Below the pieces are notes generated by a model that was given only the letters and a program-made list of their open reading frames with translations, was not told the origin of the DNA and searched no databases. From Vibrio hepatarius (lineage in GTDB: Bacteria; Pseudomonadota; Gammaproteobacteria; Enterobacterales; Vibrionaceae): a DNA stretch of 64,000 nucleotides. Where the stretch lies: assembly GCF_018860525.1 (NCBI RefSeq), contig NZ_JAHKPM010000025.1, positions 47,147 through 111,146 on the forward strand. The letters are read 5' to 3'. Each line of letters starts with the position of its first letter. Positions within the stretch are counted from its first letter, which is position 1. Below, one piece after another: positions 9,317 to 19,045 of the stretch. Made by a program: the position numbers and the translations under genes.

Positions 9317-10564
9317 TCATCTAATTAACTCATCCTCCAACCATTTGATCGCCAAATCGAGGGATTGCTCATACCCCTGTGTAATTGTTTTTGCGCTGAT
9401 TTTCTTTGCTTTTCCATAGTCGCTAAATAATGCAACTAACTGATTATCACTATGGGGAGAGACAGGATCATTTTCTAAACTCATCGCTAAAATAGGAACT
9501 TTGGTTTTGCGACTCGACAGTATGCCCTGAACTTTAAGCGACCAAGCCATGAGTTGTCCTGCTAAACTATTAATATCCACTGCATTTTTACCGAGACGAG
9601 AAGCCAGAACATCAAGGTACATCTTAGGCATTTTTTTCAATTTCTCTGGCGAGGAAAGAACATCATGAATTGGAGCTCCCAAACTGACACAAGCTTTCAG
9701 TTTGTCTTGCTCAACAAATGAAAGCCTCACCATCGCATTGCCTCCAAAACGAAAACCTAACAAACCCACTCTATGATGATCCACCCATGGAATATGAAAC
9801 AGTTCATTAAGAACAACTTGATGTAAGCGAGAGGTATCTTCAGTCAATGACCAATGATTGTTATGTCCTATTGAAGGCATATCAACAGTCAACATCGCAA
9901 TATTTTTTGCCGCTAGGTGATTTCGAAAAAGCTTCCATAGATCCGTTTGTAGGCTATCCAATCCAGCACTGACCATGACAACAGGCTGCGGTTTGTCTGT
10001 ACTAGTTAAATGTAAATGAGCAATAATACGTTTATTTTGAAATGGAATTTCTAATTTTTTAACTATATATTGTGTTTTTTTGGCGGCTTCTGAGTAAGCA
10101 TTGCTAGCAAGAACCTGAGCTTGAGATGCTAAGTTGTCATTCTTAAGATGAGGATAACCTGCAATACTAAAACACAAAGACGCATTAAATAACTCATCAG
10201 CAGCGTCTTCACCCTCAAGTTCATTAGAACGTTTGGTATGCAACATACCCAATTTAGTCCACTCGTAAGTCCAGTTCCCGCTATGATATCCCATCACAGT
10301 ATCGAGCCATTCATCATGGCTCCTCGAATGCTTGGAAAAAGCTATTTTAGCTAAAACAGCTTCAGCTTCTATTGGATCGACACCTTGCCATGTCCACTGC
10401 ATTCGCTGCATATTTCGATACCATTTAGAACCGTCTAACTCACGCTTATCATCCAGTATTTTCTGACTACTTGGCATATAGTGAGTAAGTGAAGACGTTT
10501 CTTTGGCTTGCTTGTGATTGGTGAACAGTGTTTCTGATAGGTTTTTGCTCACTTCTTCAGACAT
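9317..10564 (-). CDS. frsA: Esterase FrsA (alpha/beta hydrolase, fermentation-respiration switch protein)
   Basis: 415 residues. The N-terminal cap includes YRNMQRMQWTWQGVDP and YHSGNWTYEWTKLGMLHTKR. The hydrolase core has VVMVSAGLDSLQTDLW, VDMPSIGHNNHW and GLLGFRFGGN, where the usual serine nucleophile elbow (GxSxG) reads GFRFGG. That is typical of FrsA, whose catalytic status has been disputed. In Vibrio vulnificus FrsA was linked to IIA-Glc and the balance of fermentation and respiration. Located between crl and gpt. Confidence 0.93.
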   Translation of the reverse strand: MSEEVSKNLSETLFTNHKQAKETSSLTHYMPSSQKILDDKRELDGSKWYRNMQRMQWTWQGVDPIEAEAVLAKIAFSKHSRSHDEWLDTVMGYHSGNWTYEWTKLGMLHTKRSNELEGEDAADELFNASLCFSIAGYPHLKNDNLASQAQVLASNAYSEAAKKTQYIVKKLEIPFQNKRIIAHLHLTSTDKPQPVVMVSAGLDSLQTDLWKLFRNHLAAKNIAMLTVDMPSIGHNNHWSLTEDTSRLHQVVLNELFHIPWVDHHRVGLLGFRFGGNAMVRLSFVEQDKLKACVSLGAPIHDVLSSPEKLKKMPKMYLDVLASRLGKNAVDINSLAGQLMAWSLKVQGILSSRKTKVPILAMSLENDPVSPHSDNQLVALFSDYGKAKKISAKTITQGYEQSLDLAIKWLEDELIR

Positions 10565-10698
10565 AACATGGCCTAATCATAAAATTTCCTGCATTGTATA
10601 CTTGAGTAGCGTTAAAAATCAGCTTTGAATTGTCGTTTAATATACAAGCTAACACTAGGCTACGTATGTATGAGCACTATGGCTAAATACGGCTGAAA

Positions 10699-10724
10699 AC
10701 AAAAGTGATCCTCTAAGGACCACT
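10699..10724 (-). terminator. Second (distal) terminator downstream of gpt
   Basis: On the minus strand AGTGGTCCT pairs with AGGATCACT (one G-U pair) around a three-base loop and is followed by TTTTGTTTT. It is the second of two hairpins downstream of gpt and may protect frsA from read-through. Confidence 0.65.
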
Positions 10725-10744
10725 TCACTTTCAACCATTGATTT

Positions 10745-10775
10745 AAACAACTGTTCTCATCGAGAACCGTTGTTT
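10745..10775 (-). terminator. Rho-independent terminator after gpt
   Basis: A nearly perfect 14-bp stem (minus strand AAACAAC-GTTCTC / GAGAAC-GTTGTTT) with a three-base loop lies about 20 nt after the gpt stop. Confidence 0.7.
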
Positions 10776-10793
10776 TAGTTTGGCTACAGCAGA

Positions 10794-11258
10794 TTACTTC
10801 TGCTTGCGATTAATTGGTTCTACATACTGGATTGCCATATCCCAAGGTTGCTCAATCCAAGTTTCTTGTTCAATATCTACAACATAATCATCAAGAAGAA
10901 GGGCACCAGATGGTTTAGCACAAACGGCAATAAGCTTAGCTCTTGGGTAAAGTTCCCGTAGCTTTCGTGCAGTATCTCCACTATCAACTAAATCTTCAAT
11001 TATTAGGTAACCCTCACCATCTCCCTCCGGTGCTTTGAGTACACTCATGTCACGCTGATGATCATGATCGTAGCTAGAAATACAAATGGTGTCGACATAA
11101 CGAATACCAAGCTCGCGAGCTAAAATAGCGCCAGGTACAAGACCACCTCGACTCACTGCCCATATTCCTTTCCACTGGTCAGCTGGCATTTGCTTTTCAG
11201 CGAGCTCTCGACAGTAGGCATGCATTTGATCCCACGTAATAATGAACTTCTTAGTCAT
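10794..11258 (-). CDS. gpt: Xanthine-guanine phosphoribosyltransferase
   Basis: 154 residues, the usual length. The PRPP-binding motif [16 protein letters not shown] lies near residues 85-100, with [13 protein letters not shown] upstream. It salvages guanine and xanthine to nucleotides at the membrane face. It follows the purine permease in the same direction, which suits a purine uptake and salvage module. Confidence 0.96.
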   Translation of the reverse strand: MTKKFIITWDQMHAYCRELAEKQMPADQWKGIWAVSRGGLVPGAILARELGIRYVDTICISSYDHDHQRDMSVLKAPEGDGEGYLIIEDLVDSGDTARKLRELYPRAKLIAVCAKPSGALLLDDYVVDIEQETWIEQPWDMAIQYVEPINRKQK

Positions 11259-11324
11259 TGTAATAACCCAATTATTTGACCGTTTATCCTACTGTTAATA
11301 GTGAGATAATCCGTATTAAAACCG

Positions 11325-12614
11325 CTAAGCAAATATATATTTTAGGATAAAGATTATCGACATAACCCAGACACTAAGAGAAACATCTCGACCTTTACCA
11401 CTACATAACTTTATTGCAGCATAAGCAATAAAACCCAAAGAAATGCCTTCAGCAATCGAGAAAGTCAAAGGCATAAGAAGACAGGTAACAACAACGGGGG
11501 CAGCTTCTGTCAAATCACGCCAGTCAATACTCGCTAAACCTGATAACATCAAAATAGCTACATAAAACAATGCACCAGCCGTCGCATAAGCTGGAATCAT
11601 CCCCGCCAACGGTGAAAAGAATAAAGCAAGTAGAAATAAAATACCAACGACAACAGCCGTTAAACCCGTTCGCCCACCAGCAGCAACACCAGATACACTC
11701 TCAATATACGATGTGGTATTTGATGTACCGAGTAATGCGCCTACAGATGTAGCCGTTGAATCAGCTAATAAAGCTTTGCTCAAGCGGGGAATTTTGCCAT
11801 CTTTATCCATTAAACCTGCTTTCTGTGTAACACCAACCAAGGTTCCCGCGGTATCAAACAAATCAACAAATAAGAAAGCAAAAACGACCGAAATCATCCC
11901 AACTTCAAACACAGCAGAAAAATCGAGTTGTAAGAAAGTTGGCGCAATACTCGGTGGAGCCGACATAATGCCTGCCCATTGTATATCACCAAAAGCTAAG
12001 CCTAAGCCAGTAACAACCAAAATAGCAATCATGACGGCACCTTTTACACCTCGATTAACTAAAGCAATTGTCAAGAAAAAACCCACAGAGGCTAAGACTG
12101 CTGGTAGAGATGTTATGGCTCCTAAGGATACTAAAGTCGCTGGGTTATCAACCACAATGCCTGCATTCTTTAATGCGATAAAAGCCAGAAACAGCCCAAT
12201 ACCTGCAGAGATACCAGTGCGAAGTGACAGAGGTATAGAATGTATGATCCACTCACGAATTTTAAACACACTCAATAGAATGAAGAGCAGACCAGAAACA
12301 AACACCGCGGCTAAAGCAACTTGCCATGTATAGCCCATGCCAAGAACAACAGCATAAGTAAAGAAGGCATTCAGTCCCATACCTGGCGCTTGTGCTATAG
12401 GATAATTTGCAACAAAACCCATAATAAAACAACCGATGGCAGCCGCAAGACACGTCGCTACAAATACGGCACCGTGATCCATGCCTGCATCGGCTAAAAT
12501 TGCAGGGTTAACAAAAATGATGTATGCCATGGTCAAGAAAGTCGTTAGACCAGCAATAATCTCAGTTTTTACGTTCGTACCGTATTCACTGAGCTTAAAA
12601 ATTTTTTCGAACAT
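11325..12614 (-). CDS. NCS2/AzgA-family purine permease (adenine/guanine/hypoxanthine type)
   Basis: 429 residues with about 12 to 14 hydrophobic segments. It starts MFEKIFKLSEYGTNVKTEI, followed by AGLTTFLTMAYIIFVNPAIL and APGMGLNAFFTYAVV; the central DLFDTAGTLVGV and SNTTSYIESVSGVAAGGRTGLTA motifs define the AzgA branch (E. coli AdeP, GhxP and relatives) rather than the uracil/xanthine branch. It imports purine bases by proton symport at the inner membrane. A PurR operator lies over its promoter and gpt lies downstream. The exact base specificity is not readable. Confidence 0.92.
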   Translation of the reverse strand: MFEKIFKLSEYGTNVKTEIIAGLTTFLTMAYIIFVNPAILADAGMDHGAVFVATCLAAAIGCFIMGFVANYPIAQAPGMGLNAFFTYAVVLGMGYTWQVALAAVFVSGLLFILLSVFKIREWIIHSIPLSLRTGISAGIGLFLAFIALKNAGIVVDNPATLVSLGAITSLPAVLASVGFFLTIALVNRGVKGAVMIAILVVTGLGLAFGDIQWAGIMSAPPSIAPTFLQLDFSAVFEVGMISVVFAFLFVDLFDTAGTLVGVTQKAGLMDKDGKIPRLSKALLADSTATSVGALLGTSNTTSYIESVSGVAAGGRTGLTAVVVGILFLLALFFSPLAGMIPAYATAGALFYVAILMLSGLASIDWRDLTEAAPVVVTCLLMPLTFSIAEGISLGFIAYAAIKLCSGKGRDVSLSVWVMSIIFILKYIFA

Positions 12615-12635
12615 AATCGAGTTCCAAAGGTGAGA

Positions 12636-12651
12636 AAGTAAACGGTTGCGT
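12636..12651 (-). promoter_or_regulatory. PurR operator
   Basis: The minus strand reads ACGCAACCGTTTACTT, which fits every fixed position of the E. coli PurR consensus ANGCAANCGNTTNCNT. It lies 22-37 nt upstream of the permease ATG and just downstream of the predicted transcription start, where a bound repressor would block initiation or elongation. Confidence 0.8.
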
Positions 12652-12665
12652 AATCGATTGGCGGA

Positions 12666-12671
12666 ATTATA
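12666..12671 (-). promoter_or_regulatory. -10 element of the purine permease promoter
   Basis: A perfect TATAAT on the minus strand about 14 nt upstream of the PurR box. Only a poor -35 match is found 17 nt further upstream, so the element is a prediction. Confidence 0.5.
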
Positions 12672-13235
12672 GAGTCTAATAATTTCAAATTCCAGATAGA
12701 TTTGAGCTACAGTCGAGTATTCTATTGTTAGGGTATCAATTCGAATAACGTAACATCTTACTGATCAAGACAAAAATACCTTTGAGTTCAAAAGTTAATA
12801 AAAAACGCCACTCAAGTTGAATATCGATAGAGTCATATTAGTTCTTAATCAACTGCGATAAAATTCTAACTTAAAGAGTAAATGAGCTTAGTTTTTAAAC
12901 ATCAATGGCTGTTTAAAAACTAAGTTGTAGGTACAAATAGAATACACAATATGGCACGCATAGTAATTCTTTCATAACTATCGCCTTCTTAAAGAATTAA
13001 ATTAGATATCAGCTAAAACGACTCATACATAAACAATAATTATCACTTCATCACACCTAACCTACATGGTATTTATGTGACGAAAAAATAAATTTTTGCT
13101 CACTTTTACTACTACACAACATCGGGTGGTGATATTCTCAGGAGTTAGAGTTCGTCGGCTAAACAAGCCTTGCACAATGGTGAGGTTTTAAAGTCATTTG
13201 CCAAAACTTTCCTCACCACAGTTAAGGAGTCATCT
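12672..13235. other. Intergenic region between divergent purine permease and pepD
   Basis: About 560 nt of AT-rich DNA without a convincing gene. It holds upstream promoter sequence for the permease, a perfect 15-bp inverted repeat at 12887-12924, and the leader of pepD. The frame upstream of pepD from 13170 is judged non-coding leader. Confidence 0.6.
12887..12924. repeat. Perfect 15-bp inverted repeat
   Basis: CTTAGTTTTTAAACA at 12887-12901 is exactly reverse-complementary to TGTTTAAAAACTAAG at 12910-12924, with an 8-base spacer. No U-tract follows on either strand, so it is not an ordinary terminator. It could be a dyad operator, an RNA hairpin or the remnant of a small mobile element. 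Confidence 0.75.
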
Positions 13236-14708
13236 GTGTCTGAATTCCATTCTGCAATAAGCAACTTGTCACCTAGCCTTGTATGGCAGTTTTTCGACAA
13301 GATTTGCTCCATCCCACATCCTTCTAAACATGAGGAAGCACTAGCTCAGTACATAATAGGCTGGGCCAAAGAGCAGAACTTGGCCGTTCGAAGAGATACC
13401 GTGGGTAATGTATTTATCAAAAAACCTGCAACACCTGGTATGGAAAATAAGAAAGGGGTCGTACTGCAAGCCCATATTGATATGGTCCCGCAGAAAAATG
13501 AGGACACCGTCCATGATTTCACTAAGGATCCAATCCAGCCTTACATTGATGGCGAGTGGGTGACAGCGAAAGGCACAACGCTTGGTGCGGATAATGGCAT
13601 GGGTATGGCGTCATGTTTATCTGTACTCGCTTCTAATGATATCAAGCATGGACCATTAGAAGTCTTGCTGACTATCGATGAAGAAGCAGGTATGACAGGT
13701 GCTTTTGGGCTGGAAGCTGGTTGGCTAGAAGGAGTGATCTTACTCAATACTGATTCCGAACAAGAAGGTGAAGTATACATGGGTTGCGCTGGTGGTGTTG
13801 ATGGTGAAATAGCTTTCGACATTCAACGCGAAGCGATTCCCAATGGCTACACTACTCGTCAGCTTACCATGAAAGGTCTAAAGGGTGGGCACTCTGGCTG
13901 TGATATACATACCGGTCGAAGCAACGCCAACAAACTCGTTGCTCGCTTTCTTGCCGGTCACGCTCAAGAGTTAGATCTACGTTTGATTGAATTTCGTGGA
14001 GGAAGCCTTCGTAATGCCATCCCTCGTGAAGCTTTCGTGACCGTTGCTATACCTGCTGAAAATGAATCAAAGTTGGCAGACTTATTCAATGCATATACTA
14101 ACCAAATACAGCAAGAGTTAGGAAAAACGGAAACCAGTATCATTTCTCTTAATCAAGAGATAGAGCCAACCGAAAAGGTGCTCTCCGTTGCCGACCAACA
14201 GCGCTTTATTGCAGCACTTAATGCATGCCCTAATGGGGTTATACGTATGAGTGATGAAATAGAAGGTGTGGTCGAAACGTCACTCAATGTGGGGGTTATC
14301 AGTACTGAAGCCAACACGATTAAGATACTTTGTCTTGTGCGCTCTTTAATCGACTCTGGTCGTAGTCAAGTAGAAAGCATACTTACCTCAATTGCAGAGC
14401 TTGCCAATGCTAGCATTGAATTTTCTGGAGCTTATCCAGGTTGGAAGCCAGACGCAGACTCGGAGATTATGTCCATTTTTCGCGAAATGTATCAAGGCAT
14501 CTATGGCCATAAACCAAACATTATGGTTATCCACGCAGGTCTCGAATGTGGCTTATTTAAAAATCCTTATCCAAATATGGATATGGTCTCGTTTGGCCCG
14601 ACCATAAAATTCCCCCACTCTCCAGATGAGAAAGTAAAAATAGATACAGTCGCGCTATATTGGGAGCAAATGGTAGCTTTGCTTGAAGCTATCCCAGAAA
14701 AAAACTAA
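13236..14708 (+). CDS. pepD: Beta-Ala-Xaa dipeptidase / aminoacyl-histidine dipeptidase (peptidase D)
   Basis: 490 residues of the M20 metallopeptidase family. I take the GTG at 13236, with AAGGAGT six bases upstream and the usual SEFHSAISNLSP start, over an upstream ATG that has no ribosome site. Metal-ligand regions are visible: QAHIDMVPQ, GADNGMGMA, TIDEEAGMTGAFG and a C-terminal HAGLECGLF. It cleaves unusual dipeptides such as carnosine and supplies amino acids. A hairpin follows the stop. Confidence 0.95.
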   Translation: MSEFHSAISNLSPSLVWQFFDKICSIPHPSKHEEALAQYIIGWAKEQNLAVRRDTVGNVFIKKPATPGMENKKGVVLQAHIDMVPQKNEDTVHDFTKDPIQPYIDGEWVTAKGTTLGADNGMGMASCLSVLASNDIKHGPLEVLLTIDEEAGMTGAFGLEAGWLEGVILLNTDSEQEGEVYMGCAGGVDGEIAFDIQREAIPNGYTTRQLTMKGLKGGHSGCDIHTGRSNANKLVARFLAGHAQELDLRLIEFRGGSLRNAIPREAFVTVAIPAENESKLADLFNAYTNQIQQELGKTETSIISLNQEIEPTEKVLSVADQQRFIAALNACPNGVIRMSDEIEGVVETSLNVGVISTEANTIKILCLVRSLIDSGRSQVESILTSIAELANASIEFSGAYPGWKPDADSEIMSIFREMYQGIYGHKPNIMVIHAGLECGLFKNPYPNMDMVSFGPTIKFPHSPDEKVKIDTVALYWEQMVALLEAIPEKN

Positions 14709-14731
14709 TCTGCGAAATTACCTCAGATACA

Positions 14732-14756
14732 ACAGGGGCAAGTATTAAGCCCCTGT
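14732..14756 (+). terminator. Hairpin after pepD (probable terminator)
   Basis: ACAGGGGC pairs with GCCCCTGT around a nine-base loop, 24 nt after the pepD stop. The following TATATTCCTTAT is only moderately T-rich, so efficiency is uncertain. Confidence 0.6.
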
Positions 14757-14988
14757 ATATTCCTTATCATCTTGCCACAATGTCTAGCTTTCCGATAAAG
14801 CAGTGAAACCAACAACAGTGATAGATATTATTTGTCGTCACGATGAGTTTTTTCTGTTCGTCCAATTTCTCCAATATTGCTAGGATAGCAGCCTCATTTG
14901 AATAGACCATTAGCCAATCTTAATAAGCTTTTTGTCATAATAAACAATTTGTTAAAATTTTTGTTTGATCAATGGTTGAGGTTAAACT

Positions 14989-15426
14989 GTGATAAAAAAT
15001 AAAATGGTGGTTGGTTGGCGAGAAACCATTAACCTTCCAGAACTTGGAATAGCCCAAATTAACGCCAAAGTTGACACTGGTGCGCGTACTTCATGTCTGC
15101 ATACCTTTAAAACGAAAAAGTTTGAGAAGCAAAATGCTTCTTGGGTTCGATTTTGGATTCACCCGAGACAACGAAGTACAGAAGAAACCATCATCTGTGA
15201 GGCCCCTATTATTGACGAGCGACTAGTAAGAGACTCTGGAGGGCATGAAGAGTCTCGCTACGTCATTGAATCCATTTGCTCACTCGGAGGGCAAACTTGG
15301 CCAATAGAAATTACTCTCACCAATCGTGAAAACATGTCATTTCGCATGCTTTTGGGACGAATTGCAATGCGAGAGCGCATCATAGTTGATCCGAGCAAAT
15401 CATATTTAATACCTTTCAAGGAATGA
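14989..15426 (+). CDS. RimB-like retropepsin-type ATP-dependent zinc protease family protein
   Basis: 145 residues from a GTG with GAGG upstream. It belongs to the Zn_protease/RimB family (COG4067): [13 protein letters not shown] (about 27-39) carries the Asp-Thr-Gly of retropepsin-like aspartic proteases, and [13 protein letters not shown] and [21 protein letters not shown] are family motifs. In Pseudomonas, RimB works with RimK and trims poly-glutamate tails on ribosomal protein S6. The gene overlaps rimK by four bases (ATGA), so the link is strong by position; activity here is inferred. Confidence 0.88.
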   Translation: MIKNKMVVGWRETINLPELGIAQINAKVDTGARTSCLHTFKTKKFEKQNASWVRFWIHPRQRSTEETIICEAPIIDERLVRDSGGHEESRYVIESICSLGGQTWPIEITLTNRENMSFRMLLGRIAMRERIIVDPSKSYLIPFKE

Positions 15427-16337
15427 GCTCAATGAAAATTGGAATTCTATCGCGTAATGCACACTTGTATTCGAATCAACGCTTAATTGAAGCTGCGCAA
15501 AACCGAGGTCATGAAGTCAAGGTTATTGATGCCTTGCGCTGTTATATGAATATCAACTCGGATAAGCCACAAATCCACTTCAAAGGAGAAGAGTTATCGG
15601 GATTTGACGCTATTATTCCTAGAATTGGTGCTTCGGTGACCTTTTATGGTACAGCCGTGCTACGTCAATTTGAAATGATGGGCGTATATCCAGTCAACGA
15701 ATCAGTAGCAATCACTCGTTCACGTGACAAACTTCGTTCGATGCAGCTGTTATCGCGCAAAGGTGTAGGGATGCCGATCACAGGATTCGCGAGTAAACCT
15801 GATGATGTTAAAGATCTGCTGGAAATGGTTGGTGGTACCCCAGTAGTTATCAAGCTTCTTGAGGGTACACAAGGCATTGGAGTCGTTTTGGCAGAAACAC
15901 GTAAAGCGGCTGAAAGTGTAATTGAAGCTTTTATGGGGCTCAAGGCAAACATTATGGTTCAGGAATACATCAAAGAAGCTGAAGGAGCCGACGTTCGCTG
16001 CTTTGTTATCGGAGACAAAGTAATAGCAGCAATGAAACGTCAGGGTGCTGAGGGCGAATTTCGCTCTAACCTGCATCGCGGTGGCAGTGCATCTTTAACA
16101 AAAATCACACCACAAGAACGCCGAACCGCAATCGCAGCAGCTAAAATAATGGGACTGAATGTTGCTGGCGTCGACCTACTAAGATCTTCTAGAGGCCCAT
16201 TGGTGATGGAAGTCAATTCCTCACCGGGTCTTGAAGGGATTGAGGCGGCTACCGGAAAAGACATCGCTGGAATGATAATAGAATTTATCCAAAAGAATGC
16301 AGCAAGTAAAAGGACAAAAACCCGTGGCAAAGGCTAA
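15423..16337 (+). CDS. rimK: Ribosomal protein S6--L-glutamate ligase
   Basis: 304-residue ATP-grasp enzyme, very close to E. coli Rim[97 protein letters not shown] and [14 protein letters not shown] are present. It adds glutamates to the C-terminus of S6. The start at 15423 overlaps the upstream gene; an ATG at 15432 (MKIGILSRN) is equally plausible and matches E. coli better. No rimA homologue is seen. Confidence 0.95.
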   Translation: MSSMKIGILSRNAHLYSNQRLIEAAQNRGHEVKVIDALRCYMNINSDKPQIHFKGEELSGFDAIIPRIGASVTFYGTAVLRQFEMMGVYPVNESVAITRSRDKLRSMQLLSRKGVGMPITGFASKPDDVKDLLEMVGGTPVVIKLLEGTQGIGVVLAETRKAAESVIEAFMGLKANIMVQEYIKEAEGADVRCFVIGDKVIAAMKRQGAEGEFRSNLHRGGSASLTKITPQERRTAIAAAKIMGLNVAGVDLLRSSRGPLVMEVNSSPGLEGIEAATGKDIAGMIIEFIQKNAASKRTKTRGKG

Positions 16338-17388
16338 AAAAAATCGCGTATTTGAGTTTCTCAGTCATTCAATACTCCCCGGTGAGAGAAAGGTCATTGA
16401 ATTGGAGGCGGCAAAACTCTACACACATTCCCCTCTATCGATCACTGTTGAAATAATCAACGGAAGATTGGCGGGGCCTGTTCTTATGGTGAATGCAGCA
16501 ATCCATGGTGATGAGCTTAACGGTGTTGAGATTGTTCGCCAGCTCATAGACACCATAGAGATCGACAAACTCAAAGGCACACTCATTGCAGTCCCTATCG
16601 TTAATGTATTTGGTTTCATTCACAAATCACGTTACCTTCCCGATAGGCGAGATCTCAACCGTTGTTTCCCTGGAAGTGAAAAAGGCTCTTTAGCCTCTCG
16701 GATGGCTTACACTTTTTTTTCTCATTTGGCAAAACGTTGCGATTACATTATTGATCTACACACAGGCTCAATACATAGGACTAACTTACCACAAGTCCGT
16801 GCCAACTTGACTAACATAGATACTCTTCGCATCGCTCAGGCCTTCGCTACCCCCGTTATTATTGATGCCCCTTTGCGCCCTGGCTCATTGCGCAGCGAAG
16901 CTGAGCAACTCAATATCCCAGTTCTAACTTATGAAGCAGGGGAAGCACTACGCTTTGAACCCATATGTATTAACGCGGGATTTTTAGGGGTTAAGCGTGT
17001 TATGCAGGCTATTGGTATGCTTAGAAAAAGTCGAAAAAGCTTGCCATCCTCGGTGATAGCAAAATCAACCAACTGGCTAAGGGCAGAAAGTAATGGCATT
17101 CTAAGAACCGTAGTCACATTAGGAGAAAAAGTTACTCGTGGGCAGATACTCGCCTACATTAGCGCCCCACTGGGTCATAGTGAGATCGCATTAAAAGCGC
17201 GCAAAGGAGGGATTGTGATAGGGCAACAGACGTTACCGCTGGTCAATGAAGGCGATGCCATCTTTCACCTCGCCTATTTTGAAGAAGATGATCAAGAAGT
17301 AGAGCAAGTTGTAGGGGACTTTATCGACGAGGTCTCAGATGCGGATCTAGAACCTCTCACTACAGGCCAAATCACCCAACCAAATTGA
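16324..17388 (+). CDS. Succinylglutamate desuccinylase/aspartoacylase family protein (M14-like zinc hydrolase)
   Basis: About 354 residues. The GTG at 16324 has AAAGGA upstream and lies inside the end of rimK; an ATG at 16297 without a ribosome site is the alternative. Zinc motifs of the AstE/AspA family are clear: [13 protein letters not shown] and IIDLHTGS, then QVRANL and [13 protein letters not shown]. The C-terminal part contains a barrel-like [22 protein letters not shown] segment. Members cleave N-acyl or C-terminal amide bonds of amino acids or remodel glutamyl substrates. It is the third gene of the RimB-RimK operon; the substrate is unknown. Confidence 0.87.
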   Translation: MAKAKKNRVFEFLSHSILPGERKVIELEAAKLYTHSPLSITVEIINGRLAGPVLMVNAAIHGDELNGVEIVRQLIDTIEIDKLKGTLIAVPIVNVFGFIHKSRYLPDRRDLNRCFPGSEKGSLASRMAYTFFSHLAKRCDYIIDLHTGSIHRTNLPQVRANLTNIDTLRIAQAFATPVIIDAPLRPGSLRSEAEQLNIPVLTYEAGEALRFEPICINAGFLGVKRVMQAIGMLRKSRKSLPSSVIAKSTNWLRAESNGILRTVVTLGEKVTRGQILAYISAPLGHSEIALKARKGGIVIGQQTLPLVNEGDAIFHLAYFEEDDQEVEQVVGDFIDEVSDADLEPLTTGQITQPN

Positions 17389-17390
17389 TA

Positions 17391-17425
17391 AACACCTCAT
17401 ACAACATGAGGTGTTTTATTTTGTT
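17391..17425 (+). terminator. Rho-independent terminator of the rimK operon
   Basis: AACACCTCAT pairs with ATGAGGTGTT around a five-base loop and is followed by TTATTTTGTTCTTTT, directly after the stop at 17388. The same stem lies just past the convergent transporter gene at 17429 and may serve both. Confidence 0.88.
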
Positions 17426-17428
17426 CTT

Positions 17429-18793
17429 TTAACTGAATGACGCCCAAATAACTGTGGTCACTAAAATAGGGCAAACAAACTTAACATAGAGTGGCCAAAA
17501 TTTTCCAAACCAACCTAAAGTAAACTCTGGGTAACCCTGTTCTAATTCTTTGATTTTGGAGTGGCGATTCCAAACCCAACCACCAAATACACAAAACAAA
17601 AGTGCAGCAACAGGCTGAAGGTATTGGGTTGCTGCTGTTGCAACTAATCCAAACAAACTGCCAAAATTGAATACTATTACTGTACTAAATAACGCAATCA
17701 GACCACCTAGAACCCAACTAGTCGTACTGCGCTTGGTTTTAAATCTCTCGCCAACTAAAGCAACTGGGCATTCTAACATCGAAATAGAGGATGTTAACGC
17801 CGCAATTGTCAATAAAGTAAAGAACACTATCGCAAATAACTGCCCCAACAAACCTAAGCTATCAAACATCAAAGGAAGAACAGTAAATACCAGTGTATCC
17901 GAGCTCAGTAGGGCACCATCTTCGGCATAGATCTGGACACCTTTATGCATAGCAACAAACATAGCAGGCATCACCACTAATCCAGCGATGAATGCCACCA
18001 AGGTATCAACAAGCGTAACGTGCATCGCCATCTTGGGTAGATTTTCTTTCTTACTGAGATAAGAACCATAAATAAGCATAGAACAGCCGCCAATGGTCAA
18101 GGAGAAGAAGCCTTGCCCCATAGCAGCCAAGATCAATTTACCATCCATTATCTTATTAAAATCGGGGACCAGATAATGCTGCAACCCTTCTGTTGCGCCA
18201 GTTTGAGTCATGATATAAACGAACAACAACCCAAAAAGAATAAATAGCGCAGGCATAAGACGAGTTGACCATTTTTCAATACCTTGCTTTACGCCACCTT
18301 GAACTATCAAGATTGTCAGCACATAAAAAACCAAAGTACCAAATAAATTGCGCTCGACACTAAAACCTTGCAGCCACTCTGTTGCCAATTCTAAACCTGC
18401 AACTTCAGTGATAGCACCTAAGAGAAAACATATAAGCCAGCCTCCAACAATACTGTAAAAGGCGAGCACCAAACTGGGTACACTCAAACCAATCCAGCCA
18501 ACCATAGCACCAAACTTTTTCATTGTTTGGTTAGACGTTAGGGAACGCATACTATCGACTGGGTTAGCTTGCCCATGACGGCCAATAGCCATCTCAACAA
18601 CAAGCATCGGAAAAGCAACGGTCAAAATCATGATTAGGTAGACGAGTAAGAAGGCCCCTCCCCCATTACTTGCTGCCTGTGTAGGAAAACCCCATATATT
18701 ACCTAACCCAACAGCAGCGCCTGCCGCCGCTAAAATAAAGCCTAAACGAGAGCCAAAGTGCTCCCGAGATTCGAAGTTGTCTGTGGGTGTCAT
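17429..18793 (-). CDS. Neurotransmitter:sodium symporter (SNF) family transporter
   Basis: 454 residues with about 11-12 transmembrane segments. The N-terminus FGSRLGFILAAAGAAVGLGNIWGFP is the unmistakable NSS signature around TM1, which binds Na+ and substrate, followed by NGGGAFLLVYLI and MAIGRHGQANP. Bacterial members import amino acids, often tryptophan, tyrosine or leucine, using sodium. Substrate cannot be assigned. It stands alone and converges on the rimK operon. Confidence 0.93.
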   Translation of the reverse strand: MTPTDNFESREHFGSRLGFILAAAGAAVGLGNIWGFPTQAASNGGGAFLLVYLIMILTVAFPMLVVEMAIGRHGQANPVDSMRSLTSNQTMKKFGAMVGWIGLSVPSLVLAFYSIVGGWLICFLLGAITEVAGLELATEWLQGFSVERNLFGTLVFYVLTILIVQGGVKQGIEKWSTRLMPALFILFGLLFVYIMTQTGATEGLQHYLVPDFNKIMDGKLILAAMGQGFFSLTIGGCSMLIYGSYLSKKENLPKMAMHVTLVDTLVAFIAGLVVMPAMFVAMHKGVQIYAEDGALLSSDTLVFTVLPLMFDSLGLLGQLFAIVFFTLLTIAALTSSISMLECPVALVGERFKTKRSTTSWVLGGLIALFSTVIVFNFGSLFGLVATAATQYLQPVAALLFCVFGGWVWNRHSKIKELEQGYPEFTLGWFGKFWPLYVKFVCPILVTTVIWASFS

Positions 18794-18990
18794 ACGACCT
18801 TAAGTACCGCATCTATAAACTAGTTGGCTAGTACGATATTACAATCTTTCATTACACTCCAGAGATATAAGGTACTAATCATTACTTACTCAGAAAAAAA
18901 CACATCACAGAACGTAAATAATTCTTTACAAAAATAATTACTCTATCAATAAGTATCTAATTAAATAGAAAAAGAATGGCGTATACATCA

Positions 18991-19010
18991 AGAGCGCCTA
19001 AAAGCGCTCT
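18991..19010 (-). terminator. Hairpin after the YggN-like gene
   Basis: AGAGCGC pairs with GCGCTCT around a six-base loop, about 35 nt past the stop at 19046 in the minus direction. Flanking T content is low, so this is a candidate only. Confidence 0.5.
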
Positions 19011-19045
19011 ATCAAAAATATCTAACTCATAGTTTCAGGTGCAAG

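Noticed and set aside
11713..12333. 206-codon open frame opposite the purine permease
   Set aside because: Antisense shadow of a strongly conserved transporter; codon content reflects the opposite strand.
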